Assembly (NCBI GenBank): GCA_033439265.1
Contig: JAVTVX010000020.1
Coordinates: 18,060,001 to 18,124,000 of the forward strand
Length of the DNA stretch: 64,000 nt
Direction of reading: 5' to 3'
Source: Dillenia suffruticosa
Taxonomy: Eukaryota; Streptophyta; Magnoliopsida; Dilleniales; Dilleniaceae
The translations under genes and the position numbers were made by a program. The first letter of the stretch is position 1, and the number at the start of each line of letters is the position of its first letter. Of this stretch, positions 1-12,529 are shown one piece after another. The notes beneath the pieces were generated by a model, which saw only the letters and a list, made by a program, of their open reading frames with translations, did no database searches and had not been told where the DNA came from.

Positions 1-1043
1 CAGAAGGATTTATACTTCCTTACCCAAAATATGTTACCCAAAGATCTATTAGTGTGATGTTAGTAAAACTATGCTCCTTCTTCCCATTTATTACTCTTGT
101 TTATTTTAATTTAGTTGCTAAATCTCTGCAGTACAACCTAAATTCCTTGGCCCTAAACCTTTGCGTTAATTCCTTTAAAGTTGTCCTACTCACTGTAATT
201 CTTACTTCTTTTTCCAGCACAAAATAAAGATGAAATTTACAAAATCCACTACAAGACAAGGTGTTTACTAGTGGGACAAAGAAATGACAAAAATGTTTCA
301 TTTTGGCACCATTATCTATGTTTATCAAAGTAAAATCTGGCTGAAGTTCGAAATGATTCCATATGTGGACCAAAAAAGGCATGTGATGTAGGAAACTTGA
401 TAAATAGTAACAACCAGAGAGTAAAAACATGCACATATGTTTGACCTAACAAACCACGACCATCTTATTCCTCCAGGATTTCAGCTACAACTAGTTCATG
501 AGTAAAATACCCATGTCATCTACACCCTTCATCCAATATGGTGCCTAATACTGGTTGCTCAACCAAGTAGTAATCTAGTACCTATATTAGCACTTCCTAT
601 CATTGATTATATTTAACATTTTGGATCATGTAACTTGAGTACAGATAAATAACATTCATGAATTTCGGTTAGGTGAAGTAACAAAGTGCTTTCTAGGATT
701 ATTAAAATCCCTATGCAAGTGGCTGGAACTTTGCTAGCCTCCCTTCTACTAACTACATAACTCTTGCTTTGGACCACATAATACATCTTCATTTAGTAAG
801 ACTGCAAAGAGACAAAACATAAACGAAAAAATACAACATCATAACAATACAATAAGTAGACTGCATTAAAAAAACAAGGCCTATGATCCCTTTCATATTT
901 CAAAAAACACAAAATACAGCATCAACAACATAGACTTGACGTAACCATGACACGGGTAAATGAAGAATAAGACCATGCCACATATTATGCCTTAGGGTCG
1001 CATAAGGAAACAGAAATTCCATTACCGACTTTAAGTGACCTAC
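1..1043 (-). other. Fimbrin intron 12 (part)
   Basis: The exon ending at 1044 has a clean GTAGGT donor. The next family block expected (the NATYIISVARKLGC-like part of CH4) was not found on either strand of 1-1043. The stretch is therefore read as intron and the remaining exons as lying outside the window. No repeat or second gene was recognised here. Confidence 0.7.
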
Positions 1044-4000
1044 CTTTCTCGCCCTTGGTAACAAGACTCCAATTTACAACTCTAGGCTGCACAGCACTGA
1101 GGAGCTCAAGGAAAAAGATGCCACTGGACAGGCTTTTATCCTGAACAGTCAGATAGATAGTTAATTCATGATAGAGCAGAAAATTAGGTTAGGATGACTA
1201 CCATGCAATGATGGCTCATACATGAAAACCATGATTCCATCCCAAATTGATAACTTTACTTAAAGAGAAGTGTGGACAATGAATTTTATGACAAATCAAC
1301 CAAAAATATCTCATATTGTTGACCTGGTGAGATTTCAAATACTGTTGACTATATACAATGAACTTATACCAAATACCAAGTACCGGTAAAGTACATAAAT
1401 GAGAAGATTGCCAAAGTAAAAGGCTTCAAAAGGGAACCTTGATACACTAAGCCCCACAATCAGGTCCCACGTGAATCTGAGGACGTCATAAAGTCGACTT
1501 CAGACAAAATAACAACTCTATGAAGAGAAAAAGGAAAACAAACTTCACAATTTGCAATAGTACCTTAAAACTATCCATGCGAGTCTGGCTCCCTGAAGTC
1601 CTTACTTTGGTATTAGCCCACTCTAAAATATCAGCATCTGTAATTTCTTTACCATTGGAGTGAAATCTCAAGTTCCTTAAAAGCTGTAGGATGTTGAATC
1701 GCATCAACTGCCACAAATAAGCTGCAGAGAGAAGCAAATATGTTTTATTGTGACAAAATGTTAATTTAATGTTTATAAAATTCAGTAGGAACATATTGTA
1801 ATGCTTTGCCAAACAAAAAGCCTGCTAACGTGGCAGGATATGTACCCAATATTAGCTTCTTATTCCCCTGCACGATATCATTTCCCGCAACATTAACTAG
1901 TGAAAACTTCAGTTGCTTCCCAATTTTTACAACTTGGTTACAATTTTCTACTTTTCTGAAAGGCAATTTTATTGGAGGCTTAGTTGCAAGCTTCCAATTA
2001 ACAATCCCTGGTGACACCTTGTCAAGAGTCTCCAAGAGCACCCAGCTGCAAAAGGATAGAGCTATTAATGAGATCAGAAAATAAAGAAATGATAGGAAAA
2101 ACGTACCTGATGACAACCATAAAAAAACAATATTAGCAATCTACAAGTGCTATCTCATTCATAATAAAAGTGTTCCGATTGCTCAAAACTTCTCTTTTCA
2201 ACCAAGGAACAAAACAAGATCATTTCGTTCCATTTTTACTAAAATAGTGAAGGATATACCATTAGTAATGAAAAAGGGGTGGGGGATCTGTATATGTTGT
2301 TCAGGTCGATTAAAAGGTGAAGAAATAGCTAGAACTGAGTGTGGAAAGTATGGAAAAACATCTCTCTTTTTTTTTTTTTTTTTGACAATCCACGTTTTCT
2401 TGAAAGAACATCATTTAATGCTGAGATTTGAAGGTACTGGTAATTTAGTATTTATCCTTGCCCTTATTTTAGGAAGAAACCTTTCCAGGATAGGCATGGA
2501 AGGACAATAAGGTAACTTCATTAGAGCTGGAAAACCGAATTTTCAAGGGTAAGTAATCATGGGACAACAAGAAAATTTTACTACAGGACTGTAAATATTT
2601 GGTGCAAGCATATGGGTGAATAGATTTAGCATATTGATTCAAGTGGCTTCTATTAAAAAATCAAGCAACTGCACAACCTCTATATGTTAACAAATGACTA
2701 TGATTCAATTAAAATGCTAGACTTGCATTGTGCTCTGACCATGACGAATGAGATATATGCTCAACTAGACATCGTGAGTATGTGTAATCAGAATTTAATA
2801 TTTTTCTATTATTTGGAGAACATGTTGGTAAATGACTCAATAGTATGTATCTACACATTAGGAAATTGACTGGGCATGATACAGCAATAGAGAAAAATAA
2901 GCATTAAGAAGATTATGATACTGATTGAAACTGTTGTAGAATGAATTGAACAAATGAATCACAAGCTCAATATTTTTATTCAAATGACTTCAAAACCTTT
3001 ATATGTCACTGTCAATAGAATTCTACAAAACAATAAAAGAAATTTCACTGTGCTCTGGATAGGAGAGATGATTTACGTGCTCAGATGACAATAAGGAAGC
3101 ATTATAATGTGCTGATAAAAATGAACATGCCACTCTTTTTTTCTCTATTAAAAAGCAAAAAAAATGCCAATGCTACTAGGACTATCAGTTGGAGTGAATC
3201 AAAACTACACAGCAATAAATGAAAGCACTCACCCATTTCTAACATCTTCGAACACATTATTTATGTATGTTGAAGTTCCAAGGCTGTTCATCCAGAAGCG
3301 AAACGCTCTCTCTTCTCTTGAGACTTGGGCATCATCCGGTAAAGTTTCCAGAAAAGATATTTGTTTTGTTTGTGTTGAGAGTCCATTCCTTGAAATGAAA
3401 TGGAAAAGTTAAGTTCTAAACCAATATACTTCCGGTGCTTGTATCAAAACCATATGAATATCTACCCTAGACCCAACCCAAATATAAATGCAAAGCAAGC
3501 CATATCCTAATTTCATTTAAACAAAAACAATAACGGAGAATCATAAGTTATAGATTATTGATGGTAAAAGGTAAGCTACCTCCATCTGCATTCATGAGAA
3601 GCAACAATCAATTACATACTAAGTGAGATAGGGTTCTCAGCTCCTTAAATTCAACATAAAGAACCCCATGTCATTGTTGATAAAACTTTCTTAAGTTGCA
3701 GTCTTGTTAGGATAAAAGCAACCTCAGTAGTTAGATATGCTTCTGGACTAGATCTAGGAAGAAAAAAGAGACTGGATAAGGGGCACCATCAAAGATAGAC
3801 AGTTAAGCAATCTTAAGCACAGCCTATTGTGGTGCTTCAGGAACAAAACCCACCCGCCTCATGCCACAACCAACTTTTGGGGAGATTTATTTCTTTGAAC
3901 TCAAGCATTACTGTCTTGATACACATTCTTGTGTAAGATAGAAAGCTGTATCAAGGAACAAGCATGCGACTGATGACATCATATGGAACTAAGAGATGGT

Positions 4001-7000
4001 AAGACAGTATATTCAAAGCATTACAATTCAATCTGCCGCCTTAAGACCTATTACGCTCCCTAGGAAGGACTACAAACACAAAGATAAATTCAGTCAACCC
4101 CCCCCAAAAGCCAGTATTGCACTACACCAGTAATGCACATAAAACAGTCCACTCCAAAACTATTCTTGGGAGCCAGAACCTTGTGTGAAAAGCTAACCCA
4201 GTTGTCATTTGATATTTTGGTTTTATATTACCAAAATCTTTTCCATTCTCATCCGGTATGGGCTAAAAGCCAAATCTCATTTGTGGGTCCACATATGCAC
4301 ATTAGTGTTATATTGAACACCTTAGAGGCTGAACCAAGTAGATGTTTCTCCTTACCTATGCTGAAAAATATGTGCAACAAAAGCAAGATTGAGATTTGGA
4401 GAACCTTCCACAATGTCTCTTGCAGTTAAGTATCTCTTGCAGCCCATTCTATCCGCATGCTCAAGGACTAATTTTGCACGCTCCAGAGGATCTTTTACGG
4501 TTAACGTAGATGGATTACTGTGTTCAGGGGCAAGAACATTCAAGAGGTGAGCATAAGCCTCTCCATCCTGTACACAAACAAACGTTTAAATCCTAAGTAT
4601 CAAGTGCCTGCATTTATATCAAGTTCAAAACAACTCCAAAGACAGAAGAATGGGACAAAGACTTGATATTTTACTGTAGAAACAGATCCAATATCTTCAA
4701 GTCATTGTTACATTGGAATAAAGCAGCAGTGAAATAAAAATTAATTTGCCAAACAGCTCTAGGTAATTGAGATACAGGTGAACAAATGAGACATGATTCT
4801 AGAATGGACATTTACTAATTGACCATGAGTAAGTTGGAAGTTTTTTATAATGCTTTAGAAGAGAATTGATATACCTGAGATAAAGTTAATTTCTCTCAAA
4901 TTGCTAGGATTCGCAGCCAATTATTGTTCCTTACTAAAAGAATAAAAACTTATATTGAAGCTTTATAAAGAAATTAGAAAGAACAAAAGAATGGATGGTT
5001 CCAGTTGATGCAGATCTGTCCTATCTGGCATGTTCTACTTAAGAAGTAGAACTTGGCCAAAATCTGAGGTTGAATTGATTCACATATCCTGGAGAACAAG
5101 AGTAAAATGGACCAAACAAATGCTCAGCAATTGTTTTACTTGGACCTAGCTAATGTTACTAGTAAACTTTCTAAATTCTTGTGATGTTACAATAACTATG
5201 GAAATTTAAAGATGATATATATAAATATTCTGTTATATTCAGTTTTTTCATGTTATACGGGTCACAAAAGCTGTATAAGGGAAACAGCTATGAAAAGTCA
5301 GATGAAGTCATAAGAGAATGAAAGAATAAGCTTATTGACATCAAGAACAGGTTTGAACTCACCTTCACGTCGGAAGAAAAATTTGCTACCATTTTCTTGT
5401 ATCCTGCTTTCTTCAACTGGAAATTCATCCACCTCAATAATATTTTCTCTGGAGGAAGGCTCATCAACTCTTCCACATCCTGATTATTTTAGAAACTAGA
5501 TATTAGCAGGGCAATTAACCATTTGATGCCAAAAAACATTTTGCACTAAACATTAGAAAAACTGAGAATTCAAACAAGGAGCATATGTATTACCTTACTA
5601 TCATCAACCAGCTCCACCAACTGAGGTGTTTTCTTTAGGTTGAGGTCTGCCAGCAGTTGTATCTAAAACAAGTATAAATAGTAGGAGTACCAATTAGTTG
5701 CATTATATTATAAAAATGTTTTTATTCACCACATCATGTTAACTTGGGGACTGAAAGACCCAAAAAAACTTCAAATCTACAATTGTAGAACCTGAAAATT
5801 TAAAACAAGAGAACTGCATGATGTGAATCCAGTAGCTGTAACACAATGCCATGAGAATCAGAATCTTACCTTGATTATTTGAGATATCAATCCAAGCACA
5901 AGATGGCGCTGAAGAAGAAAACAAACAGGATTACGCTTATGATAATGACAGTTTCAGTAATTGGTAAAGTAAGAATTTCATTGAGCATGTGGCCTGACTC
6001 CAAATTTCTCTTAAATAAGAAAGAGAAGGGAAAAAATTAACACAATTGAAGCTTGTTTGGCTTAGATCCATTTCTGGATGAACCTCCAGAGAAATGCTAG
6101 AATTTCTAATCCAAATTTATGTACTAGTTTTACAGCAATTATAACATTTTAATACACATTATATATGGAGCTAAGTTTGGAAGTAAAGAGAATGCCAATA
6201 GAGTCAAAGGTAATTATAGCATACCCTTCCTTCAATGAAGTCCTGAGTGCCAATGTTGACCACAGTACATCCAATAGCCTTCGCAGAGTTCAGACACAGG
6301 GTATGATTTTCATTCCTTTCCCATGGATTAAGCATCCTCTTAGTATTGATAGCTCGTTCATCAATTGTCCCAGGAACTGCCACATTGATGAGTTTACTGT
6401 AGTACAGGAAACAACACTTTCAAGTGAAAACAAAGAACAAAGTAACAAGTGCCAACAGAAATAATGACAAGAGACCAGTGATCAACCAGAGAAGAACCCC
6501 ATCCTTGGCAATCTCAAAGAGATCATTCGAGGTAGGGTTAATTGGAAGATAACCCTTTAAAAATGAATCTTCTGCAAGATAGTTATTGATATGTGCAACG
6601 TAAGATGCTTTCTCAGATTCACTAATAGTATGAAGCAATGTAGTGGTAGCAGCCTTGAGAAATGCAGAAGAATTCTTCACACAATTTCCCATTCTGGCAC
6701 TAGCTTGAGTTTGGAGTTTCAAATAAACCTGGAGTGCAAAACAAGTTTCTTGTAAGACTTAAAATAAATGAAAAAGAAAAAAAAATCCAACTCCTGAGAT
6801 CCCAAATTCCCTTGCTACACAAGGCAACAAAAAGTACTGTAAATTTTTTGATTTCTTCTCCCCGGTCAAGAAGGGTAATGCGAATGTCAACTACTTCAAC
6901 AAGTAAAGTCTCCAGGAATGACAACACAGACTTGGAACAACTGCAGCATGATTTCTTTTAGGGCAGTTTATGACTTTGCGATAAAGTGGCAGACAGTTTC

Positions 7001-7693
7001 ATTGTTTACAACACCGACGGCAAGTGGGTCAGTCTAAGTGGGTACTTGGTTTCAACGATTGTTACGTGAACCTTCTAAAATCATGTTTAGAATTTTCAAC
7101 TCTACATACTGTGATGCAAAATTTGAAATCTAACTGCAATTATGCTGAGCCAATAAACGCGATACGTTCATTCTTGAAATTTGCATGTTACAGAAGAGGA
7201 GGGCAAATCGACAAATTGAGACTGTCTGCAAGTAGATCAGTCTGAAACTAAATCAGAAAGACACAAAGATGAACCTTGAAAGCTTAAAAAAAATAAGTCA
7301 TCAAAAACAGAAAATGAAATGACCTCATTACATTCAAACAGATGGCTAAAATTTCTCAAGATTCACGATTCATAGCATCAAATGCATAAAAAAAAAAGGA
7401 GTAATTCCAAAACTAGCAGATCGGGAGGAAAAAAAGAACTAAATCTGAGAAAACAAACGCTCACACGAAGAAAGAGTTCGAAATCAACATCTTGCTCCAT
7501 GTTCTGATAAGACTGAAGAAGAACCGATGCTCTCTCTTCTTCGGTCAGATTCTCTCCTACGAGTTTCAATCTCGACATCGCCGATGCCAAGTCTCGAAGT
7601 GCGAGACCTCCATTTTCTCTCTTCATCGACATAAACTGCCATCAATTTTCGAAGATCACCGTCTCTTCAAATCAATTTAGCTCAAAAAATAAA

Positions 7694-7725
<32 letters not shown>

Positions 7726-7821
7726 ATTACTTACGTGAGATTTCAAGCTTCGAAGTTCGACCTGCGTGAATTGATTCTGAAGCCATGGATCTGACACTAG
7801 AACTCCGAAGTAACCAGCCAT
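1044..7821 (-). CDS. Fimbrin (plastin-like actin-bundling protein), 5' twelve exons, 3' end outside window
   Basis: Cross-links actin filaments in the cytoplasm through calponin-homology (CH) domains. Exons, all in frame: 7821-7735, 7635-7465, 6728-6487, 6396-6225, 5908-5870, 5662-5594, 5479-5363, 4567-4356, 3388-3233, 2045-1846, 1721-1564, 1140-1044, giving about 573 residues against roughly 690 for plant fimbrins. The start [20 protein letters not shown] matches fimbrin N-termini. Residues 1-86 form the EF-hand-like head. CH1 (about 123-240) holds [22 protein letters not shown]2 begins near 267 ([15 protein letters not shown]), CH3 near 393 ([12 protein letters not shown]) and CH4 near 516. 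The reading stops inside CH4 with an open intron running off the left edge. The exon 3 donor is GTTGAT, an atypical donor, but a Cys codon split across the junction (TG|T) restores the family sequence. As I recall the family, HLVLGL is usually preceded by Pro; here it is Arg. Which fimbrin paralogue this is cannot be decided. Confidence 0.95.
2367..2383 (-). repeat. T17 run in fimbrin intron 9, possible tiny LINE insert
   Basis: Seventeen T residues are followed by GACAATCC, so the minus strand reads GGATTGTC then poly(A). Imperfect direct repeats flank it: GAAAAACATC at about 2353 and GAAAGAACATC at about 2402. The L1 in this window ends TTGTCAC then poly(A), a similar arrangement. The flanking repeat is imperfect and the call is weak. 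Confidence 0.25.
7699..7725. repeat. (GA)n microsatellite in fimbrin intron 1
   Basis: About 13 AG units lie three bases from the donor of the first intron (GTAAGT at 7734-7729). In the transcribed sense it is a CT tract directly after the 5' splice site. Confidence 0.9.
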
Positions 7822-9190
7822 TCTCTCACTCTCTCTCTCTCGGATTTAGTTGATTGGTAGCAGAGTAGGGGGGAAAGCCAAACAAACACTTGGGGACGGG
7901 GAAGAGCTGTCAGGAGGAGTTGAATCAAAAGTTGTTTTGGGGAAATTCAAAAATGTGACGATATTACCCCTGTGAGTAACCGCTATTAAATGGGGCACTG
8001 GCCACTGTCTTCGTAATCATTTCATGGAGTTTAAAGGCAAATATGATGCCCCAAGGCACCCATCCTAATCTTTTAAGATCCCTGGGGCTCCAACATGTGT
8101 TCCTTTTTTAATATTTCTATTTTTTATTGCTATGTTTTATTATATTTCTAATTAGTACAATTTTTTTGTTTTTTTTTTTTTTTTTTGCCTTCTTGATGAT
8201 TTCTTCTTTTCTTCCTTTTAGTCGGTGGCGCACCTGAGAAGGGCCCAAGGTGAAAAATTACACCCGTTTAATTTTTTTAAAATTCAATTAATATTTATAA
8301 TTCATATCTATTTTATACTAACTTAACTATAATTTTATTTTCATTTATCTTTTAACTAAATTCCACATAAATCCCTTTTTTTAAAAAGAAACCCACCACA
8401 TAACAAAAATAAATATGATATCACTATTATATATTTTAAATCAATAAAAAATATTTTTTAGTTTTTAAAATCAAAAAAAGATAAATAATATTATAATCTC
8501 AAAAAATATTAATTTCATATTTGTTACTTGTTATAAATTTTTTGTACCCATGTCTCTGGGTCCCAGGTTGGCCACTGCCTTTAGTATATGTGTTTGAGTA
8601 TGATATTAGGGCATTAGTTGTCTAACAAGTGACAACATTGAAAATATTAACATGATATTTGATATAAAAATGTAAAATTCCACAATTGAATTTATAGTTT
8701 CTATTGGAGGTGGGATATTGGATTAACAGAAATAGATTTTATGCCGTTAAATAAAAATAAATTTATTATTAAAATTTCAGATCAGTTAATAAAAAATATA
8801 AATCATTCTGTATTATAGAGATTTTGAATATACTTAAAATTTTACTTAAAGAAAATAGAAAATTAATTGGTTTGATAATTTCTTAAATGATATATTTTCT
8901 ATTTTCGTATTTCTCTCGCATAGGAATAGTTATTCCATTTTCCAATTATATAATTCAACTGGATAATAACAAAAAAGTTAGGGGTCCAAGCAAGTAACGC
9001 AATTTGACTGATGAAGTTCCTTTAACTTCATTTAGCAATGCAAAGCAACTCAATTTTGGTACTCACTCTTGAGACCATGGGACTCTAATTTCTGTAAAAT
9101 CATTTATCATATTAAAGAAATACTCCCTAATATCATGCTTAGTCCTCCCATCTTATGAGATAAATTTATAAATAATTATTGAAATGGAAT

Positions 9191-9227
<37 letters not shown>
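9191..9227. repeat. (TA)n microsatellite
   Basis: Alternating TA over about 37 bp with one interruption (TATATACATATA). Confidence 0.9.
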
Positions 9228-9228
<1 letters not shown>

Positions 9229-9928
9229 AAAAACTGATAACAAATTTAGAGGAGAATAAATAAAATTTTAATATAGAATATTATTGAATAATGATTAGAT
9301 ATTTATCTATTGATTTATTTATTTATTAATTTATTTTTATTTTTTTTAAATTTGTCTCTCAAAAATTAATTCCAAATATTATGATTAAGTCTCAGTTTCT
9401 TGTTGTTGTATTGAATAATTATATATTTATTATTTTATAAAGAAATTGGAATTTTACAGTAAAAAATATTATAAACCGAATAAAATAATATAATAATAAA
9501 TTAAACTATGGTTAGGTTTTTGCAAAGACCGAAGAGAAAATGTTGACCAGGAATCTAAAATAAATTTTAATTTTAAACATGAGGGTGAGAGAAATGAAAA
9601 TGATCTTCTCGCGCGTGCGTTACTTGGATGCCCAGCTGGGTTACGTTTGAATTTGAAGCAGTTAGGTGCAAGGTAAAGAAGGCGATTTCAAATTGGGGGA
9701 CGATTTCGCCATTTTATAAATTGTGAGGGCCCACAGTGGAAAAGCAGAGATGCTTTTTTGAAAAGCATTGAGTTGATAACATTAACATTTTTTAAATATG
9801 ATGTTTTGACGCTTACCAGAATTTATGCACACCCATTTATTGAAGATGATTTTTGTCCCAAAATTTTATTTTATTTTTTTGAATAATATTTCATTGCATC
9901 ATATTTCATCGTCATGAGACAAATAATC

Positions 9929-9932
<4 letters not shown>

Positions 9933-9960
<28 letters not shown>
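9933..9960. repeat. (TA)n microsatellite
   Basis: Uninterrupted alternating TA of about 28 bp. Confidence 0.9.
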
Positions 9961-9965
<5 letters not shown>

Positions 9966-10169
9966 ACAAAAAAAAATTGCATGCATTTTTATATATAAAA
10001 TGGCGTCATTTTTTTTTCATGCTACCCTTTCAATAATTCATCACAATTTATTATTAATCTCAACTTTATACTTTACAATGTGAATATAAAGCATACTTAT
10101 GGCTGCATGAAGGGCCAAAATGTTTTGGAAATTACTTTAGGTTAAACAAAAAGACCCCTAGAAGACTTG

Positions 10170-10185
10170 GAAGTCATATGACTTC
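10170..10185. repeat. 16-bp perfect palindrome
   Basis: GAAGTCATATGACTTC is its own reverse complement. No adjacent gene makes it a convincing operator. Confidence 0.8.
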
Positions 10186-11754
10186 AATCATGCACCCATA
10201 AATCCTCAAACTATAATTTAATTTGACTCTTTTACTCCCAAATTAATCCTCAAGGCATAAAAGGGCATCCGTTTATAATAATTTTCAAGAATCATAATAC
10301 TATAAATTCTTAAAATTTAACAATATGATCGATTTTATAATTGTATGATATCCATCCACCTGTCAATATTACGATTCAAAATCTTAAATTTATCATTTGA
10401 AATTTGTTATAATATTAAACTTTTAAATAATAATAATAAAGACCTTCGGATTATGATATTACGTATTAAAACTGTAATATTAGGTTTTTGAGAATAATGC
10501 ACGGATAAGCAAGGCAATTTGAGGATATATTTTGTTGGTTTTACCAGAACTCGGATATGAAACATTAGATCTTTGATGCTCTTCACATGCTGCATAGTTA
10601 AGAAGAAGATGGTTCGACATCAGGGAGTTACTACTGGTTGCCATGGCCTTCGGTAGGACCACATGGTGTCACACTTAAAAAAGGGGTGGTAAAGTCTCTA
10701 AATGGTTCACATGGTTTGCTCAGAGGGAAAGGACACCAAAAGCAAAGTAGTAGGAAAACAATCAAGCCACTACCTTCATCTGATGATTCCCTCCATATAT
10801 ATCATCACACCATCAATCACCATATGAGCATATGAAATTCTCTATTTAAAAAAAAAAAAAAAAATTGGGATGGCATTGTTTAGATTAGTTTCTTTTCTTT
10901 ATTTGGCTATACTGTATAGATCTAAATTTTGCTACTTATTACTTTCACGCATCGGTGATAAAAGTTTTATTAGTTTTTAAAATTATTAAATTTTTTGATC
11001 AAATTTTTTTACGGTTTTCTTTAGCCACGCTTGACATGCGTAATTTATAAATTATTGCACAACTCCCGAGTGTAAAGTGAGAGACGGTGGTTAAGAGTTT
11101 AAGCTCATTAAAATAGAAAAGTAAGTTACGTAGATTTAGCTATGCTTGATGTCCAAAACCTTTTTTTTTATTATATGAATTGGTATTCAGATTTATATCA
11201 ATTCGAGATTTATAGTAATCTCTTTAAAAAGCTATCCTTTCAAAACTCTGTTGTATATCCAAATTATGAATCGAATTTAAAATTTTGATTTAAAAATTTA
11301 TTATTAGATAAACTTATTATTGGTATCAAAGAGGGAATTTTTAACAATTCAAAGCATCTGACCGTAGGAAAATGGGGTCACCATCAAGCTTAGAAAGGAA
11401 ACCAATCATATTCGAGGTTATATTTGCCAAACACTCCACGATTTGGAAAAATGGGTAACGGAGATGGTAGAAGTATCTAGGTGTGGGTCCATTAAGATGA
11501 AAGAGAAATGCACAGTGGAAGACAAGTAGGAGTGGGGGCTTAGGCTGTCTGGGCCGAGCAAAAAAGAGATGGGTTTGGTAAGTGTGTGGTTGTTGTCAGT
11601 TGAAATTTAAATGAATGAGAAGGAGAAGAAGGCGTGGTGCCAAATCCAAGCCGGTGGGAATTTTTATATTTTCTTTCTACTAAAGGAAGAAGGTGCTAGG
11701 ATCACGTGGGGGCAATACCCTTTAAGCAATCCGGAAACTGCACCCCCAAACTAG

Positions 11755-11784
11755 CGAGAGAGAGAGAAAGAGAGAGAGAGAGAG
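11755..11784 (+). repeat. (GA)n tract abutting a GTGAGT donor-like site
   Basis: About 15 GA units with one AAAG interruption end directly at GTGAGT (11785-11790). The layout resembles a GA-rich 5' untranslated exon with its intron. No downstream exon was found. Confidence 0.5.
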
Positions 11785-12062
11785 GTGAGTTATAATTTTT
11801 TGTACCAATATTCTAATGGACGATCATCATTGCTCCTGATTGGGGAAGCAGGCAAAAGTATGATTTGCCAATAGGGCATCGTATCAGAGGGTTTGATTTG
11901 TTTCATCATTCTTTTCTGTTTTACCCAACCCATTTTCTCCTCACTATTTCTGTACGTTGCTTAGTAAATATATACACAAACATTTGGCTGGCTGGTCCCT
12001 GCATAAATATAGTATAGAAAAAATTCTCTCTACCCATTTTTTCCCCCGTGGTTGCTAGACAT

Positions 12063-12101
12063 ATGGAGCTTCAGGACGAGCCCATTCAGTACTTCGACTA
12101 A
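12063..12101 (+). pseudogene. Short ORF after TATA-like box, possible gene remnant
   Basis: The ATG lies about 60 bp after a TATA-like sequence and opens a 12-codon frame, MELQDEPIQYFD, that then stops. No family was recognised and nothing continues it. It could be an upstream ORF, a relic or chance. Confidence 0.15.
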
Positions 12102-12492
12102 TTTTGGTGTAGCAAATTTTGGGACTGTGATCAACGCCTGCCAAAGGTTCACCAACAAGTACAAGTAACCCAATATTGGAAATTCTATGATTTTCGTGAT
12201 TATTATTACAAGTTAACTTACAACTCAAAGATCAAATATTACCATTCGAAAATCTAACATTGCCACTTGAGATTTGTTATAACACATGTATTTGAGGCGG
12301 TCACATTAAGTGCCTTTGAGGAGTAATGATAGGCTTTAAAGTGGTAACATTAAGTTTTCAGACTGTAACTTCGATAGATATTGTTGCAAGACCCCATAAT
12401 GCATACCTCCAACGAAAGGACATATATAAGAAAAATGCCAAATTTCATTAAACAATGCCAGAGAAAGGATACTATCACTTAAGGAGGGTAGA

Positions 12493-12529
12493 AACCCCCC
12501 CCCCCCTCTCGGGAGTGGGGGGGGGGGTT
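12493..12529. repeat. C12/G11 inverted repeat
   Basis: AA followed by 12 C (12495-12506), a 10-base spacer TCTCGGGAGT, then 11 G (12517-12527) and TT. The arms can form a stem of 11 or more GC pairs, and each run could alternatively form G-quadruplex or i-motif structures. Confidence 0.85.

Larger units (their letters stand above)
7830..10600. other. AT-rich intergenic stretch
   Basis: Fimbrin upstream sequence and then AT-rich DNA with no convincing coding region. It contains T-rich runs near 8160-8190 and two TA microsatellites. A more GC-rich patch lies at about 9605-9760. Weak DNA-transposon-like pieces around 7995-8580 (repeated TGGCCACTG) could not be given clear ends. Confidence 0.6.
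10600..12490. other. Intergenic stretch with promoter-like part near 11.7-12.1 kb
   Basis: No coding region was recognised. 11380-12130 is less AT-rich than its surroundings. It holds a CACGTGGG motif near 11704, a GA tract at 11755-11784 that runs straight into GTGAGT (a good splice donor), a TATA-like CATAAATATAG at about 12002 and a 12-codon ORF at 12063. It may be a dead or unrecognised gene start. Confidence 0.4.

Noticed and set aside
101-436. 111-codon minus-strand frame in the left edge of the window
   Set aside because: Lies in the open fimbrin intron and shows no fimbrin block, domain or splice context.
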